Counted from the stretch's first letter, positions 25,240-37,900 are shown. The stretch is DNA of 64,000 nucleotides from Purshia tridentata (GCA_003254885.1 QANT01006779.1:1-64000); one strand, 5' to 3'. Notes: generated by a model from the letters alone, not told the origin. Numbers and translations: made by a program.

Positions 25240-25770
25240 ATTGATCGTCTCTCTTCCTCGATGCATGATTTCACATTGCCTGGAAGTCCATCACCCAAAC
25301 AGAGTTTAGTACTACTCTGCAGATATGAGGAGGCCAAAAACAAAAAGAGTAAATAGTGAGCAGTATTGAGGTGACAGCTAGGAGGGTTGAATTAGTTTGC
25401 ATAGCTAATATTCATTTTTGTACAAAACAAGTTTTCTTAGTTTGTTGCAGATTGCCACTGAGCGCAGCAATTGAATTTATAGGAGGCTAGGAGCATGTAG
25501 AATAAATATTGAATTCAAGGAGTGTCCAGTTTCAAAAGTCCTCAACCACTTTTACAAGTTTGCAAGTCTTTACTGAAGTTTACAAGATTCGTAAATAGGC
25601 TTAGATTAAAGTATATGTAAGTTTTGGCAACAAGGCTTTGATATATGGGTGATGGGTGGGTTTTAATAATCCAAGCAACAGTAGACTTTGAACTCTGTTA
25701 GCGGATGACTGACTATTTAGAGAGGGAGAGGGCCAAGGACTCAATAATAATTAATATGCTTCTTGCTTGT
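25240..25770 (-). pseudogene. RLP 5'-end relic with its promoter
   Basis: This block matches 19060-19600, the signal-peptide region and 5' flank of the second RLP gene, at roughly 90% identity by eye. The coding part (about 25420-25246) has a stop eight codons after the ATG and ends abruptly within the N-terminal cap, with no LRRs behind it. It is therefore a duplicated promoter plus gene start whose body was lost. Confidence 0.85.
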
Positions 25771-25985
25771 AAATGGTGATAGGCCGGCTAATCAATAATA
25801 AGTCTTGCCCTACTTAATTAATGATAATTGATTTGAACAATAAGCATTAAGCAACCAATTTACATAAAAAGTTGATAATGGGAGGTTCAATCGGTCATTG
25901 CTCTCCTGATTCCAAGTCCTCAGCCGATTTTTACAAGTTGCAAGTCCATTATTCACACAGCTAGACGACTGACGAGTACTTATTG

Positions 25986-26023
<38 letters not shown>

Positions 26024-26688
26024 CACTTGGGTTTCCAAAGCAATAATATATGTTTATGCTTATTTTAATTGATATTAATTTTGTACTCCATTTTGGCATA
26101 CTAGATAAATTAAGGGACAAAATCAAGTATAGCCAAGCAGAGCTTCGTTGGCTCTAGGCCTGTAAAAACGAAAGTGGCACAATGGACATTTCCAATTACA
26201 AAAAGTCAAAAAGTCAAGCATATATGAAAAGACTTATGACCTAAAACTAATTAAACTTATAAGCCTAATCACTAAACCTAGAATGATACTTACCTAGAAA
26301 TTTCTCTAATTATGAAAGTATTTTATGACCAATTTTTTCATAATTATATAATTGTATATTCATGGTCGGCCTTCTCAAAGACAATATTGGAGCAACTAAT
26401 GCGACTAACATTCAATGGCCTAATAAATATTTATAGCCAATTAAGTAACCCTACACATGCTAATAGTGAGAGGTAAATGCATGAGTTCATGATCCAATTA
26501 ATGTTAATAAGACTAACTGGTGGAAGTATTAACTTGGCAATATTCAAAACCAAACAGATTACATCAGAAGAATAAAAAAAAAATGGACAAACTGCACTAG
26601 CTAGGCAACACCTCTAAATAACAATCTGATCGGACATTTATTTTCATTTTAATCAAGATCGATCATGTCCTTCGCAATCAAGCCACTT
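25771..26688. other. Spacer with a 35-base poly(T)
   Basis: AT-rich, no gene seen. An uninterrupted run of 35 T lies at 25989-26023. It could be the tail of a retroposed sequence on the minus strand, but no body is recognisable. Confidence 0.5.
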
Positions 26689-28081
26689 TCAATGTAATGC
26701 TACTTTATCCTTGATGTTGTCAAAGAATCGAAAATAGGCATACCTCCATGATTTCTTGACAACTAAGGTGCCACAAGCACCCCAAAAACCTACAATAAAG
26801 CCAAGTCCCATGCTCACATAGAACCAAAACCAAAAGTGTCCGTTATCATTTCCATCTTCAGTAGTGTTCTGTTTTGCATCATCCTTAGGAGTAAAAGAAG
26901 TTTCATCTCCAGGACACTTAGTTGAAAGAGGGACTCCGCACAATGATGGATTTCCTTCATAAATGGATGAATCATCGAGTGTATGAAGTTGGTTACCCAA
27001 AGGAATTCTTCCATTCAAGTTGTTATAGGATAAGTTCAAGTGAGACAAAGAGGTTAAAGAAGAGAAACTTTGAGGAATCTGTCCGGAAAGGTGATTATGT
27101 GAGAAATCAAGAGTTTCCAACCACCGCAGGTTCCCAATGTCTGAAGGAATTTTTCCGCTTAATTGATTTCTTGACAAGTTCAAAGTACCCAATGCAAAGA
27201 GGCTGGTTATTTCTTCAGGGATTTTGCCTTCTAAATTGTTAGAAGAAAGATCAATGCTCTTTACCAACCTTAGTGTCGTGTCATACACGAGTTCTCTTCC
27301 TTTCATTATCAATGTGGTTCTCTGCTTATAGCTAAATGGGGATGGTATGTATGAATTGTCATCATCATCATGGATTAGAGAAGTGAGATTACTCAAACAC
27401 TTGGGAATAGTCCCTGAAAAGTTGTTGTGACTGAGGTCAAGGATGTGAAGGGAGCCGAGATTGCACAATTGTTGGGGGATATGTCCTGTAAAAAAGTTTG
27501 ATCGCAGTTGTAGCCTATACAACATGGATACATCTGATCCAATCCATGAAGAAATGTTTCCGGTAAATTTGTTGCCTCCAAGATCAATACTCAACAAACT
27601 AAAGCAATTTTTCAGGGAAGAAGGAATTTCGCCGCCGAAATTGTTGTTGTTCAGCTTTAATACTTGCAGATAACTTAAAACCCCCAGTGAACTGGGAACA
27701 TTACCAGAGAGAGTGTTGTTTGCTACATCCACAACTAATATTTCACTCCACTCACCCCATGCCTGAGGAAATGTGCCAAATAACTGATTGCTTCTTAGAG
27801 AAAGGACTAACAACTTTTGCATGTTGCAAATAGATCATGGAATAGTACCATTCAAATGATTCTCAGAAAGATACAATTCTCCCAAATTGGGAAACAATTG
27901 GTCCAAATTCACAGGAATTGGCCCAGAAAATAAATTGCTCTGAAGATCAAGTACTGAAGGATTAGTGGACCAAAGAGGAAGTGGGCCTTCAAGTTGATTG
28001 TGGCTCAAATCAATATAGTGTAAATTTGGAAATTTCAAATGGGATGGAAGCTTTCCACGGATTTGGTTGTAAGATAAATCC
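26689..28081 (-). pseudogene. LRR receptor-like protein, C-terminal half only
   Basis: Reading down from 28081, coding begins in the middle of an LRR ([12 protein letters not shown]). It keeps the later LRRs, the island, the C-terminal cap ([16 protein letters not shown]), the transmembrane helix and a tail cut short at KDKVALH. A TGA at about 27834 replaces the second proline codon of the conserved IPPSICNMQ seen in the other copies, so the frame is open above and below but not through. The 5' half is missing: the sequence changes at 28082 into a copia remnant. The break and the nonsense codon make it a clear pseudogene. Confidence 0.9.
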
Positions 28082-28515
28082 TGTAAAACAAGAGAGAAGG
28101 GCAGAGAGATAAACAAGAGCTATATAACGTGGTTCAGCAAAGAATGTCTTTGCCTACATCCACAGATACAAAAGTAGAGAAGTTTTATTCATGAGAGTTT
28201 ATATATCATGAGAGCTTTAACCAATGGTCCCCACAATATATAAAGGTACAAACACCATAAACAAGAAGGAAGACCAAAAGCCACCGACAATCCATTAAGA
28301 GTTTCTAATGGTTCCAATACACCAGCTAGCAGACAACATCTATAATAAATGGCCCATATTTCCAACACTCCCCCTCAAGCTTAGGCGAGGATGTCAATGG
28401 AGCCAAGCTTGGACAAAATCTCTTGAAAACGAGGGAATGGCAGCCCTTTTGTAAAAATGTCAGCTAGCTGATTGTTACTACAACATCTATAATAAATGGC
28501 CCATATTTCCAACAA
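28082..28515 (-). mobile_element. Broken Ty1/copia remnant at the RLP breakpoint
   Basis: On the minus strand the order is a short piece of LTR start (about 28515-28482), the end of a copia polyprotein (about 28480-28377, with the family phrase LADIFTKGL), a polypurine tract (GAGGGGGAG, about 28376-28368) and a complete 286-bp LTR (28367-28082) with ends TGTTGGAAA and TTTTACA. Nearly the whole internal region is missing, so the element is broken and heavily deleted. No matching target duplication is seen, as expected if flanking DNA was lost too. Confidence 0.85.
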
Positions 28516-28773
28516 TTAACCTAATAATATTTTTCATTTCTTTGTTGGAAATAATTCCAAATTCGAATGCCTTGTTAAATTGCTCTATGCTTCTGAGCCT
28601 TCTCCTTATTGCCTATGTGACTGTACTTGAGAATTTCTAGCTCGTTACTGCTGGGCCTGTCGTGTCTAGCTTTTGGGCTTAATGAAGCATATTTTTAGGC
28701 CCAAAAAAAAAAATTTAACTTCCGCGTAAAACTGGCATGGAGATTGAAATGAAATGCCATAATATAAAATCTT
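28516..28773. other. Unassigned sequence
   Basis: No RLP similarity, open frame or repeat structure seen. Confidence 0.4.
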
Positions 28774-29575
28774 CAGGCATGTTTACTAAACGTGAATGGG
28801 AGTGAGTAGGAATGGGAGTGAGCATGAATAGGAGTGAACATGAATGGGAGTGAGTAGGAATGAGAGTGTATGAATGAGAATGAGTAGGAATGGGAGTGAG
28901 TAGGAATGGGAGTGAGTAGGAATGAGAGTGTATGAATGAGAATGAATAGGAATGAGAATGAATAGGAATGAGAGTGAATATGAATGAGAGTGAACAGAAA
29001 TCGGAGTGAATATGAATGAGAGTAAACAGAAATCGGAGTGAACTTAATATGTATAATTAAGTTGTAAATTTAAAATTTTACTTTAATTATATTTATATAT
29101 AAGGGTAGTTTTGGATTTTTATTAAAAATGTGGGGTATTTTCGACCAAAAAAAATTCTTTCCCTTTCCCCCTCCCCCAATTCGAACCCCCCTAAGGAGTG
29201 CCAATCACCCAAAATTAAATCGAAATCAATCCCAAAAGTAAGTAAACACATCAATGAAAATAAGAATCATTCCCAAATGCAAGTAAACACTTAAATGAGA
29301 ATGACTCCCATTTACATGCCCTTCATTACTTGACTCCTGATTTTGGTGGGCCCCACCATTTTTTTTTCCCCTTTTCCCAAGTTTAGTAAACATGGAAATG
29401 AGAATCATTCCCATTACCAAATGCAAGTAAACACAGGAATGGTAATCGGAATCAATCCCAAAAGTAAGTAAACACATCAATGGGAATGGGAATCATTCCC
29501 AAATGCAAGTAAACACTTGAATGGGAATGACTCCCATTGTTGCCATTCCCATTGATGATAAGTAAACATGCCCTG
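28774..29575. mobile_element. Non-autonomous element with dense subterminal repeats
   Basis: The ends form an imperfect inverted repeat: CAGGCATGTTTACTAAACG on the left and, on the other strand, CAGGGCATGTTTACTTATC on the right. Inside the left end (about 28795-29040) are some twenty degenerate copies of GAATGGGAGTGAGTAG. The right end (about 29220-29560) holds the reverse-oriented ATTCCCATT with AAGTAAACAC phrases. This resembles hAT-like or foldback elements with subterminal transposase-binding repeats. No coding capacity and no clear target duplication, so the family is uncertain. Confidence 0.6.
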
Positions 29576-31030
29576 TTTATGGAGAACTACTTTTAGGAAT
29601 GATAGCAAGCCTAATATATATGTATTTTTTCATAAAACAGTTTTATAAGTAATGAGAGAAGCTAGATGCATGTACACATAAAACATATATATATATATAT
29701 ATATATGACAATCTCACAAATTTTTTAACCATATAATTACCATAGGATACTTGGCACTTTGTTGAACAGTAAAAATTCAAAAAAAAGAAGATAAAAATAC
29801 AGCCCTACATTGGAGTGTTCAAATGAAGTTAAACTCCTAAATGAATGAGATAAGTGATAAAGATAGAGAAAATCTTATCAGAATATCTTATCTCTAAGTG
29901 TGATTACTATTTAAATTTAAATTTTGGGTGATCACATTCTCATCTTCTTATACCTCTGGTGGTTTCTATAAATAGAGCATGAGAGGTTCAGAAGGAGGAG
30001 AAAGAAACAAACACTGAAAGGCTGCAAAAGGGTGAGAGAGGAAAAAGAAGAGAGTGAAAGGCTGAAGAAGTGGAGAATAGAGAAAAAAGAAAATTTCTAC
30101 AGAAAAGCCATTGCCGCTGTTCAAGTTCAAGGTAGAGCCTGTGACAAAGTGTTCTCTTCAAATGAGGGAGTTCTGATCTGAACTCCCCACCAAAGTTGAT
30201 CTCTTCAAATGAGGGAGTTCTGATTTGAACTCCATATAAAAATCATGTTCTCCTTGATATGGGGTTCTAATTAATCCTAGCCCCCAACAAATCATTTGAC
30301 AACAACAATATCCTCTTTTCTAAGCTAACAAAGAAAACAATTAGATATAAAGCAAAGCCTGTGAGCATTGCATTTCTAAATTGGTTGTCCGAGAACAACA
30401 TTTGGATTTTTATATGAATCCTCTCATGTTGATGCTTATGGGCAGCAACCTGGATTCATTACAAATCCATCCAAAATTATTGCTCTCGGGCATCAATCAA
30501 AGTTACAAAAAAGGAGAAAGGAGAAAAAGTGGCAAAAAACCATGAAATACAACCTCTTAATGTTTGCCGCACTCTGAGAATTGGCACAAAGCCTAGTTGC
30601 TGTGTGGTACTTAAGTTGTTGTCCAACTCCATCAAACTATTGAACTTTGGTCAGAGAGCAACAAATATCATTCCAAGGCCTTTATATAAGTTGTAGCAAA
30701 TTAAAATGGTGCCTATGCTTTACTCTTGCTGCTAGCAAAAAGGAGTTCCAGATCTAGTCTTATTGAAGGCTAGGAATTCCATGGCTTCTTTTGTCTTTAC
30801 ACGAAGAACCAAGCAAAGGTCATCAAAGCTGGCGTGCACCTCCAAAATCTCACCAGCTAGGCCTACAAGAAAGCAGACGCCATCTCTATTGCATTTACTG
30901 TGACTTAGCTTATATACATATATGTGCCAAGTATCAAACAGTGAGCAATTAAATGGGCATGGTTTCATAGCTAACATGCCTAAATAATCGATTACAACTT
31001 ACAAGTCCAATGGTGTAATTTTCCTCATCA
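29576..31030. other. Repeat-derived spacer, possible LTR promoter segment
   Basis: Contains a (TA)n run near 29690. A stretch at about 29955-30300 looks like an LTR or gene leader, with a TATAAATAG box, a purine-rich leader and a duplicated phrase CTCTTCAAATGAGGGAGTTC at about 30153 and 30202. The ends could not be fixed. An 81-codon minus-strand frame at 30732-30977 has no recognisable domain. Confidence 0.35.
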
Positions 31031-32775
31031 TGCCCATTAAAAATATGAAATGTGTCAATTAACAAATAATTGACACAAAAATATTAGTGGGCACGTAACT
31101 AAATTTATTTGCCCATTAAAAAATAAAGCGTATCAATTAATAAATAATTGATACAAAAATATTTAGTGGGCATAAAACCAAATTCATGTTTGCCCATTAT
31201 AAAAAAATAAACGTGTTATTTAACAAATAAATAACACTAAAATATTAATGGGCACATTTCCTTAAATCCAAATTCCAAACTCCAAATTCTAAATCCCAAT
31301 TTCAAATTCATGGTACAAAACCGTCTCTTTCAAATGGTACAAAACCATCTCTCCCAGTTGGTACAAAACCAAGTCTCTCAAATCCAATTCTAAATTCAAC
31401 TCCAAAATGGCACAAAGCCAACCAACTTTAATTCCAAATGAACTACAATCGGTTTGATCCCGTCAAGGGTATGTAGGCAGCCTATACTTAAATTTAGGTG
31501 CGACCGTAACTAAATCAAATCCATCCAAACTCTCTAGAGATTAATTCTACACACAAAGTCTCTGAATTAATTTCTCAATTCAAATCTAAGGGCTCTAAAC
31601 CCTACCCAAATCACTCAAATCATTTTAATAGGTCATTCACCTATTTAATTCCCAAAAGCCTGGAACTACGTGTGGTTTGATCCCGCAATGGGTACGTAGG
31701 CAATCTAAAAACCAAATCTAGATACAACCGCATCTCAAATCGAACCCTTGGTTCAACTCAACCAAATTCACCAAAAAATTACTCAAATCAATTCCAATTT
31801 TTCAATGAGTCATTCACTCATTGGAGATCCCAAATCCAAACACTCACACATCTCAGTAAACGATTTCAGTTTCGTCTATTGTGTTGCCGCTCAGGTGATG
31901 AAGGAACACTGAGATGTAAAAACTCTCGAGTCCCAAATGGACTCTTTCATGGCAGAAAGATGAAAGAGTGTGGCTCTCTGCATTAAATTCATCTACAATG
32001 CAATTGAGATAAAATAAAAAAAAGGATGATGCTGCTCAGTCTACACCACAAAGAAAAAAAAATATGTATAATATGTTATTAGCTGCCCATTAAAAACATA
32101 AAGCATATCAGTTAATAAATAATTGATACAAAATATTTAGTAGGCACAAAACCAAATTCAAATCCGCCCATTATAAATTATAAATGTATCATTTAACAAA
32201 TAAATGATATAAAATACTAATGGACACATTTCTTTAAATACAAATTCCAAATTCATGGTACAAAACCATCTTTTTCAATTGGTACAAAACCAATTCTCCA
32301 AAATGGCACAAAGCCAACCATTCAAATTCATTAATGAACTACAATCGGTTTGATCCCGTCAAGGGTATGTAGGCAGCCTATACTTAAATTTAGGTGCGAC
32401 CGTAACCAAATCAAATCCATTTAAATTTCTTAGAAATTAATTCCATACACAAAGTCCCGAATTAATTTCTCAAATCAAATCCAAGGGTTCTATAGCCCTA
32501 CCCAAATTACTAAAATCATTTAAATAGGTTATTCATCACCTATTTAATTCCCAAAAACTTGAAACTACGTGTGGTTTGATCCCGCAATGGGTACATAGGC
32601 AATCTAGAACCAAATCTAGATACAACCGCAGTCCAAATAGAATCCCTAGTTCAACCCAACTAAATTCACCAAACAAATTATCCAAATAAATCTCAATTTT
32701 CCAATGAGTCATTCACTTATTGGGAATCCCAAATCCAAACACTTACACACCTCAATAAATGATTTCAGTTTCGTC
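31031..32775. repeat. Large direct repeat with tandem hairpins, possibly old LTR material
   Basis: Two direct copies, about 31111-31876 and 32085-32775, are separated by about 0.2 kb. Each starts with hairpin units of about 65 bp of the form GCCCATTA...TAATGGGC. Each then has several ATGGTACAAAACCA phrases and two versions of a segment reading GATCCCGTCAAGGGTATGTAGGCAG or GATCCCGCAATGGGTACGTAGGCAA. The GTAGGCA segment resembles sequences seen in plant Ty3/gypsy LTRs, but no internal coding region or clear ends are present. I call it decayed repeat DNA of uncertain family. Confidence 0.6.
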
Positions 32776-34694
32776 ATAATTGGAATCAAAGGGTTTTCTC
32801 TTGTACCTTGTACCAATAGATTGTAGTTAAGAGATGCACTCCATCTTGAATGGGTCGTACCCTAAATAATAAAACTCTATTTCCTAAAATGAGTAGAGTG
32901 AGATTATGTTGGGTAAAAAACATAAATTATTAATATAATAATTTATTATCAAATTTTTCTTCAACAAACACTAATATTTTTTCGTTTTTTTTATTTATCT
33001 CTTTCTACATTTTGTTTTTCAAAATGTTTTCTGTAAACGAGACAATATAGTTCCTATATTTGGTAGGGTGCCTGTAAATTATTGCTACTATAATTTCTTT
33101 ATTACTGTTATTCTCGTGGTCTATATAGTATTTGAAATCACAAGTTATAAATTAAAAAAAAAAAAGTTTGTTCTAGAAATCGATAATGAAGAAAATGTGA
33201 GGTTCTAGAAGCTGATTGTGACAAGTTAAATATTAGGAATAAACAAGGATGCAGAGAGCTACCGAAAAACCAATAATTGTTGGTGAATCGATTATTTTTC
33301 TCCTTGATTTATTTATCTTTCTTTTTTGTTTTATTTTCAAAATTTTACTGCCAAGTGGATGGAAAAAATATATATCATTAATTTTTGTTTCTGTTTTTGT
33401 TTTTCAAGTTAAGCATGCATTTAAGTCAAGTCAGACGGTAGACTAAGGTGATGAGTCAAATTGCGTGTGCAATATAAATGATACGGTACAGTGTAGAATA
33501 TTACAAATTGGCCAACGTACATTTAAATAAATATAATATAAGGGGTACCTTTGTACATGTAATGCTTAAGATCACGGGGAATTTGTTACGTTGTTCAATC
33601 TTCAAAGGTGAGGGCCCCACCCACATTCACACCCAATCCCTATCATATTATTCATTCCACTCAAATTGATGATCATGAAACCCAAGATTTATTGGCCACA
33701 AAAAGAAAAACAATCATAGCCGCTGAGAACCATGTAAAAAATTCAGCAACTTCAGATTGACTTTATGCCATTTATATTTAATTTATATTTATATATGTTT
33801 TTTTGGTTTTATGGATTATATATATATATATATATGCCAAAGGCCGAGGTGATTAAACACATTTATTATCAGACTCCCGTAAATGTGAGGATATTTTTTT
33901 TTAATTCATGGATTTGCTTGAAATGAAATTAAAAAATAAATAAAAAAACGTAACAAAGTTTGCATATCAATTGAAAAAATAGAAAGCTCAAGGCTCAAGC
34001 AGCCAAGCTCTCACAATTGTCTAATCCGACAGGAATTAAATTCAAGAGCTTTGACTTCTTTTATCTTCCTAATTTTTGCCATATGAACCAGAAATTTCTT
34101 TTTACGAATATAAATTTATAGAGGATGCATAATAAGTCAAAAGAAAAGACACACCACGTAATTTTCATTGAATTTTTTGGAATATGTAGAACAATAAAAT
34201 TTGAGGTTGAAAAATACAGAAAAAATAATTTATATATTTCTGAAGTTGAAAAATGAGTGTCGTCAAATCTTTGTATTGTGTGATTTTGATGATACAAAAA
34301 ACCCAGATATGGAAGCAATATACTCATGCCCAACTTTACGAGCGTGATTTCTAACTTTTCATTTTGGTCGTCGTATAACCAAAATTAATCAACTCTAATC
34401 CCACCTTGTCCTCGTGTCTCCAACCAAATTAAAGTTCAATGTTGAAAGAAAAAGTTTTGTCATCTTATGATAAAATATATAGTAAAGCCAATTTCATACA
34501 AAGAAGACACAGACTAGTGTCCTACACAACACTCCTCTCTAGTGTGTAAAGAGGAAACTCCCTCCTCTCTCTCTCTCTCTCTCCGTTTTTCTCTTTATAC
34601 ATTTTATTGGTTCCTATCCTCTCCATTTTTCATTTCAATCAATATCAAAACTGTTAAGCAATCACTCCCAAAACTCACTAAATTAAGAAATTCT
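32776..34694. other. Spacer upstream of the WAK-like gene
   Basis: AT-rich, no gene seen. A (TA)n run lies near 33817. A pyrimidine-rich CT tract at about 34562-34582 is likely part of the promoter or leader of the downstream kinase gene. Confidence 0.45.
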
Positions 34695-34904
34695 GTTTTT
34701 TTTTTCTGGACACTCTACTGGTTATGAATTTCATTCCTTTAAACACTTGAATCCCATCATTATAATTCTTATTTTTCTTGAAACCCAGTACTTATTTTTT
34801 TTTTTTTTTTCTGGACACTCTACTGGTTATGAATTTCATTCCTTTAAACACTTGAATCCCATAATTATAATTCTTATTTTTCTTGAAACCCAGTACTTCA
34901 ATTC
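34695..34904. repeat. 105-bp tandem duplication in the WAK-like leader
   Basis: Two adjacent, nearly identical 105-bp copies, each containing CTGGACACTCTACTGGTTAT and ending CCCAGTACTT. The second copy ends immediately before the start ATG. This doubles the probable 5' UTR and adds an upstream in-frame open stretch from 34747. Confidence 0.92.
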
Positions 34905-34905
34905 C

Positions 34906-37900
34906 ATGACAAGTCTTGCCCTCATAACAATTCTTCTTCTTCTTCCAAGACTCCTGATCACAAGCCATGCATCAACCCACTGCAACCGGTCATGTATAAA
35001 ACCTGGGCACAAACCCGTCAATGTCCAATACCCATTCGGATTCTCCGACGGCTGCGAAATCCGCCTCAACTGCACCGCAAGCGGCGAAATGAACATCAGA
35101 GATTTTTCAGTTCAGTCCATAAACCTCGAAAGCATCCGAATCACCCTCCAAAGCCGATGCAACCGTTCCTTTGAGAGCCTCCAGCAGTTGTATAGCCCCA
35201 ACTTCGCCCCCACCAACCGAAACGCAATTCTCCTCCAAAACTGCATTCACGAACGCGCCTCCAGCAGCTGCGAGATTCCCAACATTCTCGTCCAGGCACG
35301 CTTCGACGCGCCGCCAAACTGCAGCGCCGCCAGCAGCAGCCTCAGCTGCTACGCCGAAACTAATAAGAAGGAGTTTCTCGATTTCGAGACCGTTAAGCAG
35401 AAGGACTGTAAGTACTTGTTATCGTCCATATCGGCGCCAGTAAATTCAAACTCCACGGTGGCACCGCCGCTTATGCTGGAGGTTGAGGTGGTGGATTTGG
35501 GGTGGTGGCTTGAAGGGTCTTGCAAGTGTGATAAGAACGCCAATTGTACAGAGGTTGTTTCGCCGAAAGGGAGTAACGGGTACAGGTGTAACTGCAACGA
35601 AGGCTTCGAGGGAGATGGGTTTCAGTTTGGCTTGGGCTGCCGGAATGGTTAGTTCTTCTGCTCACTAGTTAATTATTGCGTAATTAACTATTAAATATAC
35701 TTAATTATGATATTATGAATAAAATTATTTAAACCGTCTTTACTGTTGATGTGGTGTACCTTTTTCTATATCGACTTTCGATTTGTTTAGATACAAAATT
35801 GTTCAATGAAATATTATTAGGAGCCTAGCTAAGAAGAACAACACATGAAAAACAAGCATATCAAATTTTTAGTTTTATTTTGTCTGTATTAATTTTCGAT
35901 GACAAATTTCTTTTTGGGAATACTTGAATCACACTTGCATGTCACTTTATTTTAAAAAATATTTGTTCAGCAGTGTAAAACATTTTTTAAATTATATGTT
36001 AAAAATTATCTACCAAAAACCAACTTATACTGTGGAATAAGTATTTGAAAAATGAAGTAACCTATGACCTGCAAGCACTTTTGAGTGACACCTAGCATTG
36101 GCCTTTTTAAAAAATTTATTTGCTTAGCAGCCAGATACGGAATGCGTAGGATTATGGTTTTAATTTTAGGGAAATTGCCCCATTTATCATATCAAAATTG
36201 CGCATTTAACGAATTGGGCCCAATAAAATGCAATTGTGAATTGTGATCCGTAACATCATGACTACTTAAATTGTGGGGTCAACTTAGCCCAAAGCAGTCA
36301 ATGTTTTGTTTCATCATTTAGGAGCTTTTCCCTATTTGTCTGGTATGAGAAAAAGAAAGAGAAAGGAAGCAATGAAGGATGGGTATTGTTACCTAATATA
36401 CATGAGTCATTGAGTTTGATGGAGTTTTAAGCATCTTTTGGCAATTGCGTACAGAAGTGTAATTGTCCAAATGATATGTTTGATTAAGAATTGTCATGAA
36501 CTTGGCATAAAAAATACAGAAAGGCCACGGAGGCCTCTAGCCCAGAGTCGGTAGGCGATTTTGACCATTGATTTCTAATTTTTTGGTGTGACCAACGTCA
36601 TTGAGGTTAGTTACATTTTGTCAAACTTGAAGAAAATTTAGGTCTTCAATTAGGCATCAATTGGTAAGAACAATGAATAAAAATTGTACGCCATGCACTT
36701 GGACATAAAGGTTCTTATTTAGAATAAGTCTACACAAAGTTCAATTAAAACTTTTCAAAAATACCCAATTCTTTCGATTACTCTATTATTCTGGTCAAAT
36801 AAAGTAAAAATATACTCAATTATGAACGAAAATCACTCAAATATGTACATTTCTCATTGATTATCCATCACTATAATTTCTCTCCCTGATTTGATTCCTA
36901 TTGATTGGCCTTTGATTAGATGTAATTTATGACTTGTATAGATCCATTGTAATATTCTTTTGTAATAATTCTATGATTCTTGTTCTGAAAATAATAGCTA
37001 CTTTTTTTAATTAAAAGATAGGTGTGATGATCATTTTTATGCATCAAGTTGACTGTAATATATAGCTAGTGTTGTGGAACATTAATTCTCGATTGAGAGG
37101 CGCTCAAAGGTCACATTCATTTCAGAATGTTATATTGTACTGTGAATGTGAAGTCCTAGTCTTAATGTTATATGACTTGTGTTTTGTAAACAGTCAAATC
37201 GGCGTGCAACCCTTCAAAATACATGTCTGGGCAATGTGGAACAACTGCCAGAGTCATCGTTTTGGTTGGAGGTAATTAATTAACTCCTCTATGAACTAAT
37301 TAATTTTTTTATAAAAAAAACACATATACTAATCAATGTATAATGATATAAAACATGCATTTTTACAAAACTACGAATTTGTTCTTAATCTGGGAATCTC
37401 CTTTTGTCAGGCATTTTTCTTGGAGCTTCTCTAATGGTCAGTCTGGGCTTAATCTTCTGTTTCATTCGGCGGCAATCCAAAATGAAAAGTAGACACTTCA
37501 ATAAACGCCGTTTATCTGAAGCTACAGGCAACTGCAAAATTCCTATCTATCCCTACAAAGAAATCGAGAAAGCCACAAATGGCTTCTCAGAGAAACAAAG
37601 GTTGGGGACTGGAGCCTATGGAACTGTTTATGCAGCAAAACTCCACGATATTTCTGAATGGGTTGCCATAAAAAGAATCAAACATGGAGACAGTGAGAGC
37701 ATTGAGCAAGTCATGAATGAGATTAAACTCATATCCTCTGTCAGGCACACGAATCTAGTCCGCCTATTGGGTTGCTCCATAGAACGTGGTGAACAGATTC
37801 TTGTGTATGAGTTCATGCCTAATGGAACATTATGTCAACATTTACAAAAAGAGAGAGGTGATGGGCTTGCTTGGCCAACACGCCTCACCATTGCCACTGA

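Noticed and set aside
25989-26023. Poly(T) as the tail of a processed retrocopy
   Set aside because: No recognisable gene body or target duplication next to it; could be simple slippage.
29160-29190. tRNA-like TTCGAACC motif
   Set aside because: No cloverleaf can be formed around it.
31031-32226. CRISPR-like array in the hairpin repeats
   Set aside because: This is plant nuclear DNA; the units are diverged palindromes with no uniform spacers.
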